The notes beneath the pieces were generated by a model. It was not told the origin of the DNA. It saw nothing but the letters and a program-made list of their open reading frames with translations, and ran no database searches. Shown in pieces: positions 11,751 to 24,001 of a stretch of DNA of 64,000 nucleotides. Positions within the stretch are counted from its first letter, which is position 1. Each line of letters starts with the position of its first letter. Origin of the DNA: Suillus spraguei (lineage: Eukaryota > Basidiomycota > Agaricomycetes > Boletales > Suillaceae); assembly GCA_016800925.1 (NCBI GenBank), contig JABCPU010000141.1, positions 62,001-126,000 of the forward strand. The letters run 5' to 3'. The translations under genes were made by a program, and so were the position numbers.

Positions 11751-12520
11751 TGTCATATACCATACTTCTAATCTCAGATCCGATCATATCCGTCCAGATC
11801 CGATCGTTTCCATATCCGTCCGGTCCACAGATCCTGTCTGGACCACCCGTCTGAATGTACTCACTTCTTGCACCTTAACTCCCTGGTGAACATCTGCGTC
11901 TATCTCCTTTCGTCATTTCTCCTACTACCAGTACTCCAGCTGTTTATATTTCCATCCTGTGTTACTGATCCGTTTCCTGTGTTCATTTCTGATTCATGCT
12001 TACTGATCCGCTGTGCAATAACTAATAGACTTCCGTTACACTTCATACATAGCCCTCGGTCCCGGACTTGCTGATTATCCGTCTTAGATACTTACTGTAT
12101 ATAAACCACTTGTAGATCTCCGTAGAACCTTAGTTCGAATATCATCTTAGATTCTACTCATTCTGCCTTCTCCGGACTTAAGCCACTCTCCGCTTTAAAG
12201 TCACCTTCCGAGACTTAGGATTGATTCCTATAGTCTATACCTCCGACTCTATCTTCGGATAGTCCATCTCCGTTAGTTTCTAGTTAGGAACTTGTTCCGA
12301 AACTAGCCTTAATCTCTGTCCTCCCCTTACGTTCCGAATAACCTTCGGACGTATCATATCCGACACCTTCGGACACCCGGATCCGTCACGCAACTCCTCC
12401 CGGGTCTTCGGACGAATAACTCCTCCCTGAAATAAGGGGCATTACTCGAGAAAGGGGCACAGTGTACGAACTGAGGCCAAAGCCCTTCGGATCTCTCTAC
12501 CCTTGAGTACAGTCTTAACA
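11751..12520 (+). repeat. LTR B, 5' LTR of a gag-bearing element
   Basis: This 770-bp copy of the 5255-6030 sequence begins TGTCATATACC and ends GTCTTAACA, with a TATATAAACC box near 12100. Similarity to the other copy stops exactly at 12520. A leader of 50 bp and a gag-like ATG follow, so this is a 5' LTR rather than a solo LTR. Confidence 0.85.
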
Positions 12521-12570
12521 GTATATTCGAACTCAAACCTTTCCGAGTAACTTAGCAACCATCCCATATC

Positions 12571-13011
12571 ATGCCTCCCCGTAAAACTCAGAACACACTC
12601 CGAGGAGCCGGACTTGGTCCGATCCAACGAGATCCCACACCCATCGTCCAAACATTTACCAGTTTCTCTCAACGCCGCGCAAGCATGAGCGACATAGGTC
12701 AAAGTATCTCCACCTGTCAAGCCAGACCGGATCCGATAACACCAACTCGGAACCCGGATAACCCAGACTCCAATTCGCGCCCGACCATTCGCTTTGATGA
12801 TGAGCTGCGCAGTAATCTACCAGATGATGAAGTTGATGATCCGGACAATGAGGACCTGGATGACGAAGAAGATAAAATCCACCTAAGCCCTCAGGACCAG
12901 GTCCTAGCCCAACTATCCGTAGCCATTAACCACCTCGCTCGCAGTAGCCGTCGCACCCCCACCTCGGATGATAGCAAAGTCAAAGTCCGTGAGCCAGATA
13001 CCTTCGATGGG
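12571..13011 (+). pseudogene. Ty3-type gag, N-terminal fragment
   Basis: The ORF starts MPPRKTQNTL and runs open to KVREPDTFDGS, a motif typical just before the capsid fold of basidiomycete Ty3 gag proteins. The middle is very acidic (DDEVDDPDNEDLDDEED, about residues 86-104). The coding sequence is cut at about 13011, where LTR E sequence begins, so the capsid and everything downstream are lost. It sits directly behind LTR B and identifies the family of that LTR. Confidence 0.75.
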
Positions 13012-13317
13012 TCCGAACGGTACTGCTAAATGGGGTAAGACAGCCATGGACAAGTGTTATCTCCTGTAGACGTGAGACGAGTGTCAAAATATGGGGTTTT
13101 AAGCCCAGTGCCAATATGTTTGTTACATTGGATTGGATATGGACACAGATCAGATATGGACACGGATTGGATATGGACACGGATGGATATGGATTGGAGT
13201 GAATGGGTGGATTGGATATGTGAGCTGGATTAGATGGGTGGACTGGGATGTATAGATTGGGTGTCTGGATGTCCATGGATTGGATCTGATCTAGACCTGA
13301 ATGTACGGTCTATGACA

Positions 13318-15994
13318 CCTACGGAGACTGGAGTATCGCTACCAATCTCTGGATTGAAGCACTTTCCTTTATCATGCCTTGGAAAGAATCCGAATTATGA
13401 AGTTACAAGAGATATGTCTCAGGATTCTTCATTGATGTCCACTATAATCTCCACTCCCAAATCCTTGACTTTGATAAAGCATGTCGTCTCAAAATTGAAG
13501 GGCAAAAGTACTTGCGCTTTGACGCCATCTCCAAGTTCTGATGTCTCGAAGTTTCACACCTCTCATCTCTCGGAATGGTCGCATTCTCCGAAATTCAACA
13601 GTTATCCTCCTCAAATTCCAGGGAGAAAGTGTTTGGAAAGGGAGGGGGAGGAGGAAAGAAACCGTTACAATTGGGTTCGTCAGGACGAGGAGAACCTTGT
13701 CACAACTGGAATTGCAGAGCCTGTGATAAGTCCACTACCGAATGTCCGTGGTTCCACATCTGTAGCAAGTGTCGAGGGGGTCGCAAATGAGGAGACTGCC
13801 CAGTGGCAAAGGCTTCTAAATGAGTCTATTGCACATGGTCAACTATTTCACAGGAGAATGATTTGGGGAGAAGAATCTGAAACTCTTAGTGGTACGGCCT
13901 TATGGACTGAAATGGCCAAACCTTTACCATGTCCCCCTCTCTCTCAGTTTGAGAATGTTCCAGCTCTTATGACCGTTGCTAATAACCCTGATATTTTCCG
14001 AGTTTCTACTCCCATTAATATTGACCGCTTTGAGACTATCCTTACTCAAGCTAATCACCCTAATCCTCCTTTCGTTCAGTCTGTTTGTCAAGGACTACGC
14101 AAAGGATTTTGGCCTTGGGCTGACACCCAGTATGGAACCTATCCCACTACTTGGGACATACCTTCCCTACACCCTTGTCTGTCCTCGAGTGTGACTTTCT
14201 ATGCAGTCAAATTATTAAGGAAGAGTCTGTGGGTCAGTATTCTTCCAACTTTGGCCTGGATCTCTTGCCAGGTATGTACAGTATGCCAATTCACACTGTT
14301 CCTAAAGAAGGAGGGAAATTTTGTCTTGTCACTAATCATAGTGCCGGAGAATTCTCTCTCAATTTGATGATTGCAAAGGAGGACATCGCTGGAGTTACTC
14401 TTGACAATGTCCAGGATCTTGGAGGAGCTTTGCGAGAGTATCGTCATTCCTATCCTAATGACGACTTAATTATCTGGAAGGCAGATGTTTCGGAGGCTTA
14501 TCGTCATATGCCCATGCATCCTTTATGGCAAATTAAACAGATTGTTTCCTTTGATGGAGAGAGGAGAGTTGACAGAGCTAACATATTTGGTGGACGTGTA
14601 TCACAACAAGTCTTCCACGCCTTCATGTCACTTGTTATCTGGATAGCCGTTTTCATTCACCTTATTCAAGCTTTCATTTACGTCAATGACTCATTCTCAT
14701 TCTCCAAATTTGGTCATCTATCCTACTATGCCAAGTATCACAAAATGTTGCCTTCCAATATGGTCACACTTCTCCTACTCGGGGATGAGTTAGGAATACT
14801 GCATGAAGAGAGGAAGCAAATTTTTGGATCTCCTCTTCCAGTCATTGGTTTTGAGGTGGATCCAAATCTGATGAAGATTACTCTTAAAGAGGAGTCCAAG
14901 AGAGGTTTAGTCCAAGAATTGAAAGATTTTGCGAGATATAAAAGGTGGAGGTCACTTCAAGATTTCGAGCATATTGTGGGATCTCTAAATTGAGCACTAA
15001 ATGTTTGTCCACTTTTACGCCCTGGGCTTTCGGCCATCTACGCCAAAATCACAGGAAAGACTAACTCTAAAGGGATGATTTGGTTTAATTGAAGTGTAGT
15101 CAAGGAACTTCGTTGGGCAGCATTCCTTCTAGAATGTTCGAGTGGTGTCTGTCTTTTAAAGTCCACTTCTTGGAGCTATCAACCTCTATATCAATGGACA
15201 TACTTCAAGTGTTTTGTGATGCATCAGGATCTGGAATGGGATTTTGGTATCCTTCTCTCAATCTCGGTTTCCAATCTAACCTTCCCGAACATCCTCTCAT
15301 GAAGGATATATTTATATTCTTTTACAAGGCTCTATGCATCGCTTCTGCAATTCATGATGCCGTCACTCATTTACCAAAAAATGGATGACTGGCTGTTTTC
15401 ACAGACAGTCTCAATTTGGTATATCTGTTATGAACTGGGATGGCGTCACCAGCGACAGTGAAAAGACACAGACGGTCTGCTGGGAGGTTCTTACAATGTC
15501 CAGAAGAGGGCAAGGTGAAAGTACAAGGAACGCGTTCCGAGTACGATCAAGGGTCTGGCCTCAGGGACAAGTCCGAGAGGTTCTACAAGAATAGAGACTA
15601 AGGCTAAGGAGTGCTTAGACTTGGAGACAATTCAAGACGACTTAGGTTGGAGGCCTAAGCGAAGGATGTTCCAGGTAAAACCTAGTAAGATTAAAGTAAA
15701 GAATCTACTACAAGTACACTGTGCTTATATAGGTATATATGTGCACACAGACCAGGTAACCATGAGAATGTAATTGCGTATCCTAATAAGGAAGGCATGT
15801 GTTGTACAGATGTGTTGAGCATATGAGTCAGAGTCATGTGACATGATATACAAGTAAGAAGATAAAGGGAAAATGAATAGGGGCACGTACAACTGTAACA
15901 ATATCTATTCAACTCATTATCCGGCGGTCCAGGTTATAATCATCTCTTGATGTATGTGGTGGAAGTGATCCTTGCCTTTCAAGTTGATTTCCAT
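13318..15994 (+). pseudogene. DIRS/Ngaro-like gag end, reverse transcriptase and RNase H
   Basis: The gag part resumes with GDWSIATNLWIEA, then a cysteine-rich segment (CHNWNCRACDK, CPWFHICSKC) near 13690-13790 that looks like a zinc finger. The reverse transcriptase follows: KADVSEAYRHMPMHPLWQIK, an FGGRVSQQVFHAF region, and a catalytic box YVND where YVDD is expected. RNase H motifs are VFCDASGSGMGFW and FTDSLNLVYL, the last after an in-frame TGA at 15386-15388 (CGA expected). A solo LTR D interrupts RNase H at 15426, and an LTR E truncates it at 15995. No tyrosine recombinase is seen. The lost catalytic Asp and several stops make it inactive. The family call rests on the motif pattern from memory. 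Confidence 0.75.
15426..15900 (+). mobile_element. Solo LTR D with 5-bp target duplication
   Basis: A 475-bp sequence starts TGTTATGAACTGGG and ends AACTGTAACA, flanked by perfect ATATC repeats at 15421-15425 and 15901-15905. It lies inside DIRS-like RNase H. Removing it with one repeat gives an in-frame FTDSLNLVYLFNSLSGGPG, so insertion happened after the DIRS element and the boundaries are exact. It serves as the reference copy for the LTR D family, which I link to the Ty3 chromovirus at 1-2555 and 18.4-24.4 kb. Confidence 0.93.
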
Positions 15995-16967
15995 TGTAAA
16001 GATACAATCTAGCCTGGGCTGTAGATGAACCATGGCCTAAACTAGTATGCGAGTCTTGCGCTCCGTCTAGTCTGCTTCACTTGCAAAGCAAGAGCATTCA
16101 ACCCTAAAGGGAATGCTAAGTTAATATAGTTCAATAATGCCCAACCTGTGGTGCAAGACTGCCGTCAGAGGTAGCGAGATGCTAGCGGTGACCTCCGGTC
16201 TGTGGGAAACTTGCGGTAAAACTAGCGGTAAGCATGGGAATGCGGTAGGCAAGCGGTAGCGTGAACAGTAAAACAGTGGTAGTACAAGTCGTAAAACTGC
16301 GGTAAGCGTGGGAACTTCTGCGGTAAAACAAGTGGTAGTGTAGTGGTGAAGCATGAGAAAGTGCTAGCGCTAGTGGTGAAGCGCAGGAAAGCGGTAAAGA
16401 GCGGTAGTGCATGCAGTGGTAAAGCAATTCTTAAGGAAACAGTGACTTCAGTAAAGGACTTTATTTCGTAGTGACAGTAGTGGTGACTATTCCTAAGTAC
16501 CGTGTGTACTATAGGAGGGAAGTAAAAGTACCGGAATGTGTGAAGAGTCCTTTTTAACATATACTGTGAATGGCCGGAATACATAGTGAGAACGGTAGCG
16601 AGATAGAGATATTTAGCTAAGAGGCACGCAGTGAGCAAGCGGTGTCACGGAAGGTAAGGTAAGTCTTGCCATAGCTTTAGTAACAGCGGAAACGAATATG
16701 CTATGCACCAATGGATCTTAGACAGAAATGGAATGGACAGGAGGACATCAGTAGCGAGATTCAGTAAGGGGCAAGGATCCACAGAGCAAAAACAGTACCG
16801 GCGAAGCGAAAAGGGGTAATGCTTGCTATAGGGGTTTTCTTGGTAGCTACTGTAGGCAGTAACGAGAAACTTGTGTAAAACAGCACTTTCATGGTCAGCA
16901 TGACTTTGTTCACTACACCGTGTTTTCCACATATCTGGAGAAGGCAACACCATCGCAGATCATCTTT
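15995..16967 (+). repeat. LTR E copy
   Basis: It starts TGTAAAGATACAATC directly after the DIRS RNase H sequence and matches 7085-7560 closely, including the GCGGTAAA/GCGGTAG short-repeat core. Similarity to the other E copies fades beyond about 16510. It runs up to an LTR D start at 16968 with no clear end of its own. All open frames here are low-complexity artefacts. Confidence 0.6.
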
Positions 16968-18351
16968 TGTTACAAACTGGGATGGCGTCACCAGTGACAG
17001 TGATAAGACACAGACGGTCTGCTGGGAGGTTCGACTACATTCAAAAGAGAATGAGGACTACTACTTAGGAAAGGTTCCAAGTAGGATCAAGGGTTCAGTC
17101 GAAGAGTTGCGACTCTAAGACGATCGGTATAATAGAGACTAAGGCTAAGGAGTGCTTAGACATAGAGACGATGTAACAAACATATTGGCGCTGGGCTTAA
17201 AACCCCATATTTTGACACTCGTCTCACGTCTACAGGAGATAACACTTGTCCATGGCCATCTTACCCCTTTAGCAGTTCTGGCAGCATCCCATGCTTACCA
17301 CACACCGTACCGACTGCTGCACCACGTTCCACGAACCGATGTCCTTCCATGTCCTTGCCGCATCCGCATAGCTCCATTTGGTGCGTAGTTTGTTTTCTGT
17401 TCGTTATCACTGATTCCACAGCAAGCCTTATTACATGTTGCCTTGTGCCGCAGCACCTCGCGCTATGTTTACTTACAGCAGTTACTACACTCCAGTGCTG
17501 CTAATCTCGCCTAGAGTATTCCGAGTACATACAAATTAGGATATAAGCACCACATACCCCGCACGATACAGTACCTGATTTTACCCCATTGCACGTACTA
17601 TAGGTCAGGATTATTGTCTAGCTCTGGATCTACCCAGTAGTGGACATAGTCTTTAAAGTTCACTTATCGCTTGTTAATTCATCACGCTCATTCTCCGTTA
17701 CTGCTGGCATACCGCTGGACTTTTGATTGATACTTTGACTGAACTTCTCACGCTCCGCTACTTTACCACTGAAAGTACCGCAGACTTCTTTACTGTTTCC
17801 TCGCACCACTCACAACCTTACTGCTACCGCTGAGACCATCGCTCGACATTGCTCGCTCGACACAACTGTTACTGACTTTATCTCAACGACGGTAGCACCA
17901 CTACGCACGACGCTAGTTCCGGCAGTATCATCGCTGACCGCGGCAACTTACTGCTGACCTCGACGCTTGTTTCGCAAATAAGTTAGACTCGAACTTAACC
18001 ATACTAAATAGGCATTTCCCTTTAGGGCTGAACGCTCTTGTTCTTACAAGTGAAGCAGACTAGACGGAGCGCAAGACTAACATACTAGTTTATACAGCCC
18101 AAGCTAGGTTGTATCTTTACAATGATTCAGATGACTTAGGTTGGAGACCTAAGCGAAGGATATTCCAGTTAAAACCCAGTAAGATTAAAGTAAGGTATAC
18201 AAGTGTAATACAATGTGCTTAAATAAGCAAATATGTGCGCACGGACCAAGAGAGACGTGAGAACGTAAGTGCGTATCCAAAGAAGGAAGGCGACTATAGT
18301 ACAAATGCATTGAGCATATGAGTCAGAGTCATGTCACATACGACTGTAACA
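16968..18351 (+). repeat. LTR D copy split by LTR E
   Basis: The two halves, 16968-17171 (starting TGTTACAAACTGGG) and 18122-18351 (ending GACTGTAACA), together make one LTR D. It is oriented opposite to the LTR D at 24002-24421, so the Ty3 element between them is flanked by inverted LTRs. No target duplication was found at its ends. Confidence 0.8.
17172..18121 (-). mobile_element. Solo LTR E, near full length, inside LTR D
   Basis: This 950-bp insert on the minus strand begins TGTAAAGATACAACC and ends TTTGTTACA. Flanks are ACGA and ATGA, a 4-bp duplication with one C-to-T difference at a CpG. The T next to it makes the exact size ambiguous. The empty site matches uninterrupted LTR D at 15426-15900. 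It serves as the most complete LTR E. Confidence 0.8.
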
Positions 18352-18383
18352 TTACCCCCGTTTTACACATAAAGTCACCGACT

Positions 18384-19915
18384 TTATTCATCCTGATTAG
18401 CGTAATAGACGGGATCGTTGCTATACTCGTAGTCTTCATCAAGAACTGAACCACTCATCACATACACGGCTTCTTCAACTCCAGCATGTCGTTTTGAATC
18501 TTGTCTAGCTGCTGCTCGAGTTTGTTCATCGTCAAGCTGTTGTTCCCAAGAACAAAGCACGTTGTAGAAGCCGTTGTCCTTCCAAGTTAAGGTGAAGGGG
18601 GCAGTTCCGACTCGTTGGGGACAGTAAATGGATAAATGAGTCGGCGCCCAATACCGACAAACCCCACACTGGTATTCTCCACAATTCTTCTGACAATGCC
18701 CGAGTAGTCCGCAGACGCAGCATTTCATATTCTCATCAGGATTGGAGTTGGCTTTTCAAAGTGGAGTTGGAGCGATGATGCGGCAGTGAGGACTCACAGA
18801 ACGTGTGCGTTTCTTCCCTCATTTACGAGTAATACGTCTAAGGGCTCACTCGTTGCTAGAGCGAATGTCGTTGACTTGACAATCATCGATGGTATAAATA
18901 GAGGGTGCTGGTGTCACAACAGCTGCAGCAACCAATTCGTCTGGGTCTGAGGATGTTGTGGGCCCTAGAGCTTCTATGAGGATGGGAATGGTAGAGTCGA
19001 AAATGCGAGGGACAACCATAGGAGGATGGATGTGAAGGTCTTTTAATAGTTGACCGAGCGCATTGACTTCGACAGGCTCGTTATCTAGTTCTTTTGTCAC
19101 ATGAGTCCCGAGCGTGATAATCTCAGCAAGCTCGTTATGTAGTGCATTAGTTACGACCACTTTTTCGTGCGTGGCACGGCATTCAGTGAACAGATGAGGA
19201 GGTTCTGTGTCCTCATCAAGCATAATGGTAGTATTGATTGGCAAAGGCGTGGGTTGCATTTCAGAATGGTGGATAGCGTCGATTAAGCAAGCTACCAATC
19301 CTCTCGCTTCTCTAGAATTGACCGTTGCTCCTTCAAGTTCTCCGATGATGGCATCAGCTGTGTTATTTGCTTCCTGAACAGCAGCGAGTAAGCCAGTAAG
19401 GGCAGTGATATTAGAATGAGTGCCCGAATCATGGGTGGAAGGAGCAGGAATTGGAAGTGGATCTCTTTGTGGAGAGGGAGGTCTCGCCACACCTGCTCGA
19501 TGCTCGGCCACGATGTGAATAGCCGTCTCAACATCAGCCTTAAAGAATTGGGAAGAAGAAGCAGCCCGTAAGAGCGAATGCATTTCTGGCAGTGTAGGAT
19601 TTGCTGATGGATAGCATCATCTTGAATGTCATGGCATATGGTTTCGATGAGGGCAGCTGTGTGGATGATGTTGGTGAGGAGGATAGTGACAAATGCATCC
19701 TTGCTGGTAAGGATCTTTTCAATCTCAGTTGCGTGTCTAGGACAGAGGAGGGCAGCTTCAACGAAGGAGTTTTCGTCGATGTTTCTGATGAGGTCGGCAT
19801 AGTGGTCAGTGGTGGTATACGTTTCTTCAGCGACAGGGTGGATGTAAGCAGTGGAGAATGAAGTTTTTGTGGACAAGGTCATATTGAATGGTTTATGGGG
19901 CTGGTTCGACTTCAA
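18384..19915 (-). pseudogene. Post-pol ORF of the Ty3 chromovirus with C-terminal zinc knuckles
   Basis: It starts right at the chromodomain stop of the pol on the same strand. The first frame runs from about 19.9 kb to 19.55 kb and then shifts. The second frame continues through acidic and proline-rich sequence to 18846. Three in-frame TGA codons follow within 39 codons, each at a place where CGA (Arg) would fit a basic Arg/Lys-rich segment. The last part, 18728-18384, has a canonical zinc knuckle, CCVCGLLGHCQKNC (C-x2-C-x4-H-x4-C), and a second C-x2-C-x6-H-x4-C set. Zinc knuckles are gag nucleocapsid features, so a gag-like protein downstream of pol is one reading. An extra accessory ORF is another. 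It is broken by at least one frameshift and three stops. Confidence 0.65.
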
Positions 19916-21342
19916 AGGGCATGTCGTTTCTTATAAGCATTCAAGATTCGTGCAGAGTTTGCTAAATTCTTTTCGGGGATCCATTTGTTATCTCCCGATG
20001 AATATCCTTTCCAAGAGACAAGATAGCGTTGGTGATTACCGGTTCCTTTGTGGGAAAGAATTGCTTCTACTTTGTATTCTTCTTCTTCTTCAATGATATC
20101 AGGCGGTGGTTCAAGGAAGTTCAGGCCATGTACGTCTGTTTCGCTATAGGAAGATAACATGGAAGCATGGAAAGTGGGGTGAATTTTCCATTGTGGAGGG
20201 AGTTTGAGCATGAATGTGATAGGCGATAAGACATTAGTGATCGGGAAAGGGCCATATCGCTTTGGTGCAAGTTTTCGCGATGGGAGTTTGAGTCTAAGAT
20301 TAGCAGCAGATAGCCAAACCTTATCTCTGATCTTCCATTGTTGGTACTTATCTCCTCAGGATCATTCTGCCATTGTTTGCATGGCAATATTGTGGCATGC
20401 AATGGCTTCTTCTTGGATCTTCTGCTGCTGGTATGGTAGAATCAGGGATTAAATGGGGAATGACGCGGGGTTCATATCGCATCATGAGAAAGAATGGCAA
20501 AGCATTTGGGGCATCGTGTTTTCGATGATTATGAATGAACTCAGCAATAGGGAGATGTTCTATCCAATCTCCAGGGTTGTTGCGGCAGTAGATATACAAA
20601 TATGTTTCTAATTCTTGATTGAGCCGCTCAGTTTGACCATCAGTCTGGGGGTGGTAAGCCGTAGATGGGGCGATGGCATAGTCGAGGAGTCGGGCAAGTT
20701 CTTTTGAGAAATGAGATAGGAACTGCGGGCCACGATCGGAGATGACTTTGTCATGGAGTCCAAATTGGCGATAAACATGTTTCAAAAATAACTTGGCAAC
20801 GCCTTCGGAAGTAATGGTTTTAAGGCAAGGGATGATAATTACCCCCTTATAAGGCCATGGTCCACCATGACCATGATACTATCAAAGCCCCCTGACACGG
20901 GGAGGTCAGTGATCAAGTCAATGGAGATTTGCGAAAAAGGGCAGGAAGCAGAGGAAGGGATTGGCACAAGGGGAGGGCGGACCGGATGCGTGTCAGACTT
21001 CATTTGCTGACAAAGGGCGCAACCCTCGACATATTTATGGATGTAGGCACCCATAGAGGGCCACCAAGCTTCCTGCTTAACAAGCTCTTCAGTTTTGAAA
21101 TGACCAGGATGACCAGCAGTGATATGATCATGATAATGATTAAGGATGGCAGCGCGATGGTCGGGAGGAATGTAAGCGTGGTTCTTGAAATAGAGTACAT
21201 CACGATCAATCTTCCAATCGGACAATGCCGACTTCATAGGAGGAAGACAAACACCGTCTAATGCATCTGACGCTGTTTTGAATACAGGGTCATCCAAGGG
21301 ATCAGAAGTAGCCAATACATCAAGTAGATCATTGTCGATAAG
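19912..21342 (-). pseudogene. Ty3 chromovirus pol, integrase and chromodomain part
   Basis: Minus-strand pol shows the integrase zinc head (HDHITAGHPG, CALCQQMK), the core (SDRGPQF, YHPQTDGQTERLN, HNHRKHDAPN) and the chromodomain (YKVEAILSHKG, YLVSWKGYSS). It is homologous to 557-2011 on the plus strand but keeps CGA at the two sites that are TGA there. Frames change near 20.8 kb and 20.35 kb. Its 5' boundary at 21342 is an LTR A start. About 94 bp of the RNase H-integrase linker, present at 463-556 of the first copy, are missing here, so the LTR A joined with a deletion. Confidence 0.9.
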
Positions 21343-22202
21343 TGTCATATACCGTACATTCAGGTCTAGATCAAATTCAATCCATGGACACCCAGACACC
21401 CAATCTACACATATCCGATCCACCCATCCAATCCAGTTCACATATCCGATCCACCCATCCACTCCACTCCATATCCGATCCATGTCCATATCCGATCTGT
21501 GTCTATATCCAATCCGAGTTCATATTCGAACTATTCCCGCGCACCTGCGCATCACCCCTTTTAGAATATACCTGTGTCTCTGGCTTTTGGGTATCTCTGT
21601 GCTTCTGGCTCTCAGTGATCTCTGCCTCCGTCTTGATAAGTATTTCATACAAGCTTCATCTCCGAGTTCATAGCCTTATGTCCCGCTGTACTTACTAATG
21701 TGTTTCCATATGCTTCAGACATAGCCTCGGACTATCTGTACTTACCCTCTGGCATGCTCCTACAGTATATAAACTTGTAGTACAACTCCTGCAGACCTGA
21801 GTCTGATTCATTGTTCCTACTTCTGTATATTCCTTTGATTACTCTATATCCTGTTATCATGTCTATATAACTCCGTTTCTGTTCTTGCACTTGGGCTCCA
21901 GCACTTGTAAGCTTCTGACTCAGGCCTATGGGATCACTGCCTAGGCCGGAGCTTTGATCCTATGTCCTATAATCTTTCCAGACTTCGTCCATCTCCATCT
22001 ATCATCTGTTTCACCTCCAACTCTACCTTTGGTAGTCTTATACTGTCTGTTTCTATTCCGGACCTTGTCCAGAGTAGTCTATACTATCTCTACACCATAT
22101 CCGGACCTACTCCTCTCTAGTAGCCAACACTTCCTCTAAGATCCACAGAGCTATGCTCGTCCAATCATCCGCTCCTCCGCTCCTCCGCTCCTCCGCTCCT
22201 CA
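21343..22202 (+). repeat. LTR A copy interrupting Ty3 pol
   Basis: It starts TGTCATATACC and is the plus-strand counterpart of 6036-6952 and of 13127-13317 with 11515-11635. It has a promoter-like TATATAAAC near 21772 and ends in a CCGCTCCT triplet array (22166-22200). It lacks the terminal part seen at 11080, and no target duplication is present, consistent with a deletion at the junction. Confidence 0.75.
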
Positions 22203-23963
22203 GCTAGTTTAGTACCCGCAACATGATGTAGTTCAATGTCGAAGAGTGACAATGTTAATTGCCAGTGAGCTTGTCGTTGTGTTAACTTCTGTGCGGTACA
22301 GAAGTATAGAAGGTTTTTGTGATCAGTGAAGATGAGGACAGTAAGGGCACTTCCTTCAAGATAGGATAGTAACACCATTCATTTAATGTGCGGATGACTG
22401 CAAGTAACTCCCAATCAAAAATTTGATAGTTACGCTCCGCTGGGTTCAATGACTGAGACAAGTAGGTGCATGGGTGGTAGATGCTGTTTTCGTCGGTTTG
22501 CAATAGGACACCTCCCGTTGCTACAAGAGAAGCATCAGTCGCGACCGCAAATTGCCGGGATGGATCTGGATTGCGAAGTACCGGTTGTTTGATGAAGCGT
22601 TCCTTGAGATCTTGAAAGGTGTCCTGACATTGAGTCGTCCAAAGGAAGGGAGTATCCTTCTTTGTGAGATCAATAAGGGGTCGTGCGATATCGGAGTAGT
22701 GGGAAATGAATGTGTGGTAGAAGTTGCAGAAGCCGAGGAATGACTGAACATCTTTTACTGATTTCGGAGTTGGCCATTCGGCGATTCCTCTGGTTTTGGC
22801 GGTGTCCATAGCCACTTGTCCAGGACGAATGATCATTCCAAGGTACTCCACTTCTTCTGCATCGAAGGTACATTTTTCCAGTTTCAGGAATAAGTGCTCG
22901 TTTCATATTTTCATCAAGACTCGTCTAGTCCGTTCGCGGTGTTCTGCCATTGTTGTGGAGAAGATCAGGATATCGTCCATGTAAATAACCATCCATCCTT
23001 CATCGATTTCTTGCTGGAAGGTACAATTCATATACCCTTGGAAGGTTGCAGGGGAATTGCAAAGGCCAAAGAACATGACATTTAGTTCGAAGAGACCAAA
23101 TTCCGTAGTAAATGCTGCTTTCCAGCGATCATCAGGATGGATGTGAATATTATTGTAACTGGACCGGATATCCATTTTCATAAAGAATTGTGCATTGTGA
23201 AGGCATGCGACAAGAGAGATAGTGAGTGGAAGCGGGTAAGCGTTCTTGACCATCCAATCATTGATGTAGCGGTAATCTTGACAGGGACGTAATTCTCCAC
23301 TCTTCTTTCCTACGAAGAAGAAGCCACTGGCTTGGGGTGACTTCGATTCCGAAATGAAGCCTTTTGCAACGTTTTCGTCAATGAACATTTTAACGGCAGC
23401 GCGTTCTTTTTCTGACAATGGGTAAACCTTAGATGTACGAGGGATGAAACCGGGTTTGGTATCAATATGATGATCAATACCAGGGCGTTCAGGGGGTAGT
23501 TTGTTCAGACCATCTTTAGCAAAGACATCCGCGAAGTCGTGCAGGTATTCCGGAACCAATTCTTTGAAGGGCTTCTTTTCTTTTCCTTCTCATCCGTGGT
23601 GAATTCCTGAGCTTTATTACTGTATTTCGGAGGAGGAAGGGAGATTGTGGAATAGTTAGGGAGTTGTTCGAGTTGAGAAGTTCCATCTCGTGTGAGAGGT
23701 GTATCCATGGATACTTCGTCAATGATTCTCATGTTAATTCTGTCGACATCATACTCCACAAGGAACTCTCTGTCTCTGAGCTCGTAAGAAGAAATTTTGC
23801 GTACTTCCGGTGCATGCCAAACATCCTGCATCATATTAAATTGTTCATCATCTTTGGTGGGTATGGTGGTCGTCATGGGTTCGTCCGGATCAGGAATTTC
23901 TTCGATGGAAGGGTGAGCAACTTGGGCAGTACGAAGTACTTAGTTAATTTTGGGATATTATGA
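22203..23963 (-). pseudogene. Ty3 chromovirus pol, reverse transcriptase and RNase H part
   Basis: Motifs in order on the minus strand are an N-terminal acidic region, then LPPERPGIDHHI, ELRPCQDYRYIN, MKMDIRSSYNNIHI and FGLCNSPATFQ. The catalytic box is IYMDDILIFS, followed by the thumb and SFLGFCNFYH. RNase H has [20 protein letters not shown] and LHHVAGTKL. The YMDD box is intact. Breaks are a frameshift near 23.55 kb and an in-frame TGA at about 22903 where CGA fits. There is no gag or protease upstream. LTR D sequence begins within about 40 bp, so the 5' end is deleted. Residues from about 22244 leftwards to the edge are duplicated at 63.25-64.0 kb. Confidence 0.92.
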
Positions 23964-24001
23964 GCTCTTCCTCTAAGATCGTCGTCAGGTTTCTGCTTTC
24001 C

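Larger units (their letters stand above)
11080..13317 (-). mobile_element. LTR A insertion (with nested LTR E and LTR B/gag pieces) in the DIRS-like gag
   Basis: The 2238-bp insertion begins TGTTATGACC and ends TATGACA, flanked by perfect 5-bp duplications CCTAC at 11075-11079 and 13318-13322. Inside, minus-strand LTR A sequence occupies 11080-11635 and 13127-13317. The middle is a patchwork. 11636-11750 matches the middle of LTR E (17526-17640, reverse). LTR B plus gag fills 11751-13011. The LTR E 3' end, finishing TTTGTTACA, fills 13012-13126. Excising 11080-13317 with one CCTAC joins KVKTY to GDWSIA in frame. Confidence 0.88.

Noticed and set aside
12442..12720. Minus-strand ORF over the LTR B/gag junction
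   Set aside because: It overlaps an LTR boundary and a plus-strand gag start with good motif support.
22552..22743. Plus-strand ORF opposite Ty3 reverse transcriptase (and the identical one at 63558-63749)
   Set aside because: It is a shadow of a well-supported minus-strand coding region.
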